From Vulcanimicrobiia bacterium (GTDB taxonomy: Bacteria; Eremiobacterota; Eremiobacteria; Baltobacterales; Baltobacteraceae): a DNA stretch of 7,385 nucleotides. The notes beneath the pieces are model-generated. The model was not told the DNA's origin and did no database searches. It saw only the letters and a list, made by a program, of their open reading frames with translations. Below are positions 6,115 through 7,385 of this stretch, piece after piece. The translations under genes and the position numbers were made by a program. Positions within the stretch are counted from its first letter, which is position 1. Every line of letters starts with the position of its first letter. The stretch spans positions 1 to 7,385 of the forward strand of contig JAMXLG010000253.1 of the NCBI GenBank assembly GCA_024281135.1, given 5' to 3'.

Positions 6115-6844
6115 GCCGCAGGAAGGTTTGAGCTTTCACGGTTTGATATTGCTCGCTGCTTTCGCGCCGCTCGACCGAGAGCTCCGATATAGTGACCGGA
6201 ACTTTACGCGTGGAGTCATAGCCGATGGTCGAATTAATCATGGTCGTCAGCGGGCGTGCGCCGGAGTCCTTTACTTCTCGAATCTCGTCGATGGTCATCG
6301 CACCATTGTCGTTGTGCGTGATGGTGTAATCAGAGGTGGTTGAAAAATCGCCGTTGTTGTTCACCACTTGCCAGTGCTGCTTCGAGTCGAGTTGTGTCGC
6401 GTCGAGGAAGTTCGAGCCTAAAAAACGGAGGAGCGTGAGCTCTTCGGCGTTGATTCTCTTGCCAGCCTCGCAGATCACGGTGGTGTTGCCGAACACCACG
6501 CAGGTCGCTACGGGAGCCGAGCGCCGCCCCTGGGCCTGCTCGCTGACGTCTACCACCAGACCTTGATCGGGCTGCTGGCCCCGAACGTCGACGGTGATCG
6601 TGCCCCGGTCATCGGTTCCGCCGGTGGTGTCCGTAATTCCGGAAGGCTGGCCGGACGTGGGTGCGTTGATCCCGTCCTCGGCGAATCCGGACGTGTGCAT
6701 CTCTAAGTCGGTCGTCGCTCCCCAGGTGAACGAGTAAACCAAATGGTGCGCAGGTGAAGGCGGACCGGCCTGAACAACGGCTCGCGCGGCCGCAGGGGCC
6801 AGCGTGAACGCGAGTACGACGAACCAGGCATACTTCCCAAACAT
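6083..6844 (-). CDS. Secreted protein of unknown family
   Basis: I take the ATG at 6844 as the start, because it gives a classic signal peptide: MFGK, a hydrophobic core, then APAAARA with probable cleavage after residue 22. The frame is open further up to 6970, but that part overlaps the peptidase gene and would bury the signal. The product has 253 residues, about 231 after cleavage. The mature protein begins with the strand HHLVYSFTW, followed by a Gly/Thr/Asp-rich loop (55-80), alternating strands GTITVDV and GLVVDVSE (81-102), and CVVFGNTTVICEAGKRI (115-131), whose two cysteines (115, 125) could form a disulfide. Next are LLRFLGSNFLD (138-148) and a polar C-terminal half. It looks beta-rich and soluble outside the cytoplasm. 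I do not know the family or function. It lies 11 bp after the M61 peptidase stop without a Shine-Dalgarno site and overlaps the amidohydrolase start, so the three genes are probably one operon. Confidence 0.85.
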   Translation of the reverse strand: MFGKYAWFVVLAFTLAPAAARAVVQAGPPSPAHHLVYSFTWGATTDLEMHTSGFAEDGINAPTSGQPSGITDTTGGTDDRGTITVDVRGQQPDQGLVVDVSEQAQGRRSAPVATCVVFGNTTVICEAGKRINAEELTLLRFLGSNFLDATQLDSKQHWQVVNNNGDFSTTSDYTITHNDNGAMTIDEIREVKDSGARPLTTMINSTIGYDSTRKVPVTISELSVERRESSEQYQTVKAQTFLRLESDSPPSTH

Positions 6845-6855
6845 CGCGCACCGGA

Positions 6856-7385
6856 TTACTTCGCGTGCGGAGCCACGATTTCCGCGAGCATGTCGGTCGA
6901 ACCGGCGATTCGCTCTAAATGCGGGTAGCGAATCCCGTCGTGGTAGTTGAGCGAGAGCGTCTGGTACCAACCGGTTTGGGTCGTGATCAGCGAGATCGGC
7001 GCGCCCGAATGCTGGGCCCGCTTGACGGCATATTCCAGGACGTCGCTTGAAAACTGCTGGCCGTTGACGGCAAGGACTTTCATGCCCGGGGCGAGGCCGG
7101 CGCGCCAGGCCGATGAGCCCTCGCGCACGTCGCGCACCACGCCCTCTGCCGTCAGGTTCGCGCCGTAGGAGTACCAGCCCAAGATACCGTGGCTGTCGGC
7201 CTGCTCGGCCGTAATGAACTCGTTCGGCTTCTCGGTGTAGACGATCCGCCAGCCGGCGCGCGCGAGCTCGTCGGTGGGCGGGTGCGGGTCGACCCGGTAG
7301 ACGTTCTTTTCAAAGAACGCGTGCCAATCGTACGGCTCGACCTGGTTCAACATTTCTTCGATCTGCGCTCGCGTGTACGTCACGA
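6856..7385 (-). CDS. M61-family aminopeptidase, C-terminal part with PDZ domain
   Basis: The frame is open from the window's right edge to TAA at 6858-6856, showing about 175 C-terminal residues. The start and the catalytic HExxH domain lie outside the window. The first codon at 7383 is GTG but sits inside a recognisable family region, so it is not the true start. Visible in order are TRAQIEEMLNQVEPYDWHAFF (residues 4-24), a segment typical of the end of the M61 helical domain, then AGWRIVYTEKPNEF (43-56). A PDZ domain follows at about 65-145, with GVVRDVREGSSAWRAGLAPG and MKVLAVNGQQF. The end YPHLERIAGSTDMLAEIVAP (153-172) is the typical M61 C-terminus. M61 enzymes (glycyl aminopeptidase type) are zinc aminopeptidases that remove N-terminal residues such as glycine or alanine. 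Whether this one keeps its zinc ligands cannot be seen. It is the first visible gene of the minus-strand operon. Confidence 0.9.
   Translation of the reverse strand, partial: VTYTRAQIEEMLNQVEPYDWHAFFEKNVYRVDPHPPTDELARAGWRIVYTEKPNEFITAEQADSHGILGWYSYGANLTAEGVVRDVREGSSAWRAGLAPGMKVLAVNGQQFSSDVLEYAVKRAQHSGAPISLITTQTGWYQTLSLNYHDGIRYPHLERIAGSTDMLAEIVAPHAK

Noticed and set aside
6845..6970. N-terminal extension of the secreted protein by 42 residues
   Set aside because: The extension overlaps the end of the M61 peptidase gene, is arginine-rich and would place the signal peptide internally. The ATG at 6844 gives a normal signal peptide.

Overview
The window comes from a high-GC bacterial chromosome, probably a poorly cultured soil lineage. 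My best guess is Eremiobacterota (WPS-2) or a similar high-GC phylum. That rests only on base composition, the gene types and general resemblance, so it is weak. There is no rRNA, tRNA, CRISPR array, insertion sequence or phage gene.

Layout from left to right. Positions 1-534 (+) hold the C-terminal part of an unrecognised protein whose start lies outside the window. Positions 553-831 (+) look empty but hold the frameshifted remains of a repeat protein of the SPNPG/WAVG type. Positions 851-2002 (-) encode a cysteine-rich secreted lipoprotein with a HExxE motif (HEIGE), resembling a truncated zinc-protease signature. It is divergent from a 94-residue tryptophan-rich protein of unknown function (2143-2427, +) across 140 bp. 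That small gene converges, with 21 bp between stop codons, on an 809-residue transcriptional regulator of the HTH/STAND-ATPase/TPR type (2449-4878, -).

The right half is one minus-strand run, transcribed from right to left. It starts with the C-terminal PDZ part of an M61-family aminopeptidase (6856-7385, start outside the window), followed 11 bp later by a secreted protein of unknown family (6083-6844). Next comes an amidohydrolase (4927-6114) whose best start codon, TTG, overlaps the previous gene by 32 bp. The regulator follows 48 bp later. Tight spacing and missing Shine-Dalgarno sites suggest that the first three are one translationally coupled operon. Peptide processing is a reasonable guess for it, since M61 enzymes are aminopeptidases and many amidohydrolases of this type are prolidase-like, but the sequence does not prove this. 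The regulator may have its own promoter right at its start codon.

I see no clear new multi-gene system. The points most worth checking are the decayed repeat gene, the HExxE lipoprotein with a possibly sequestered ribosome-binding site, the small tryptophan-rich protein, and the coupled peptidase/secreted protein/amidohydrolase operon.
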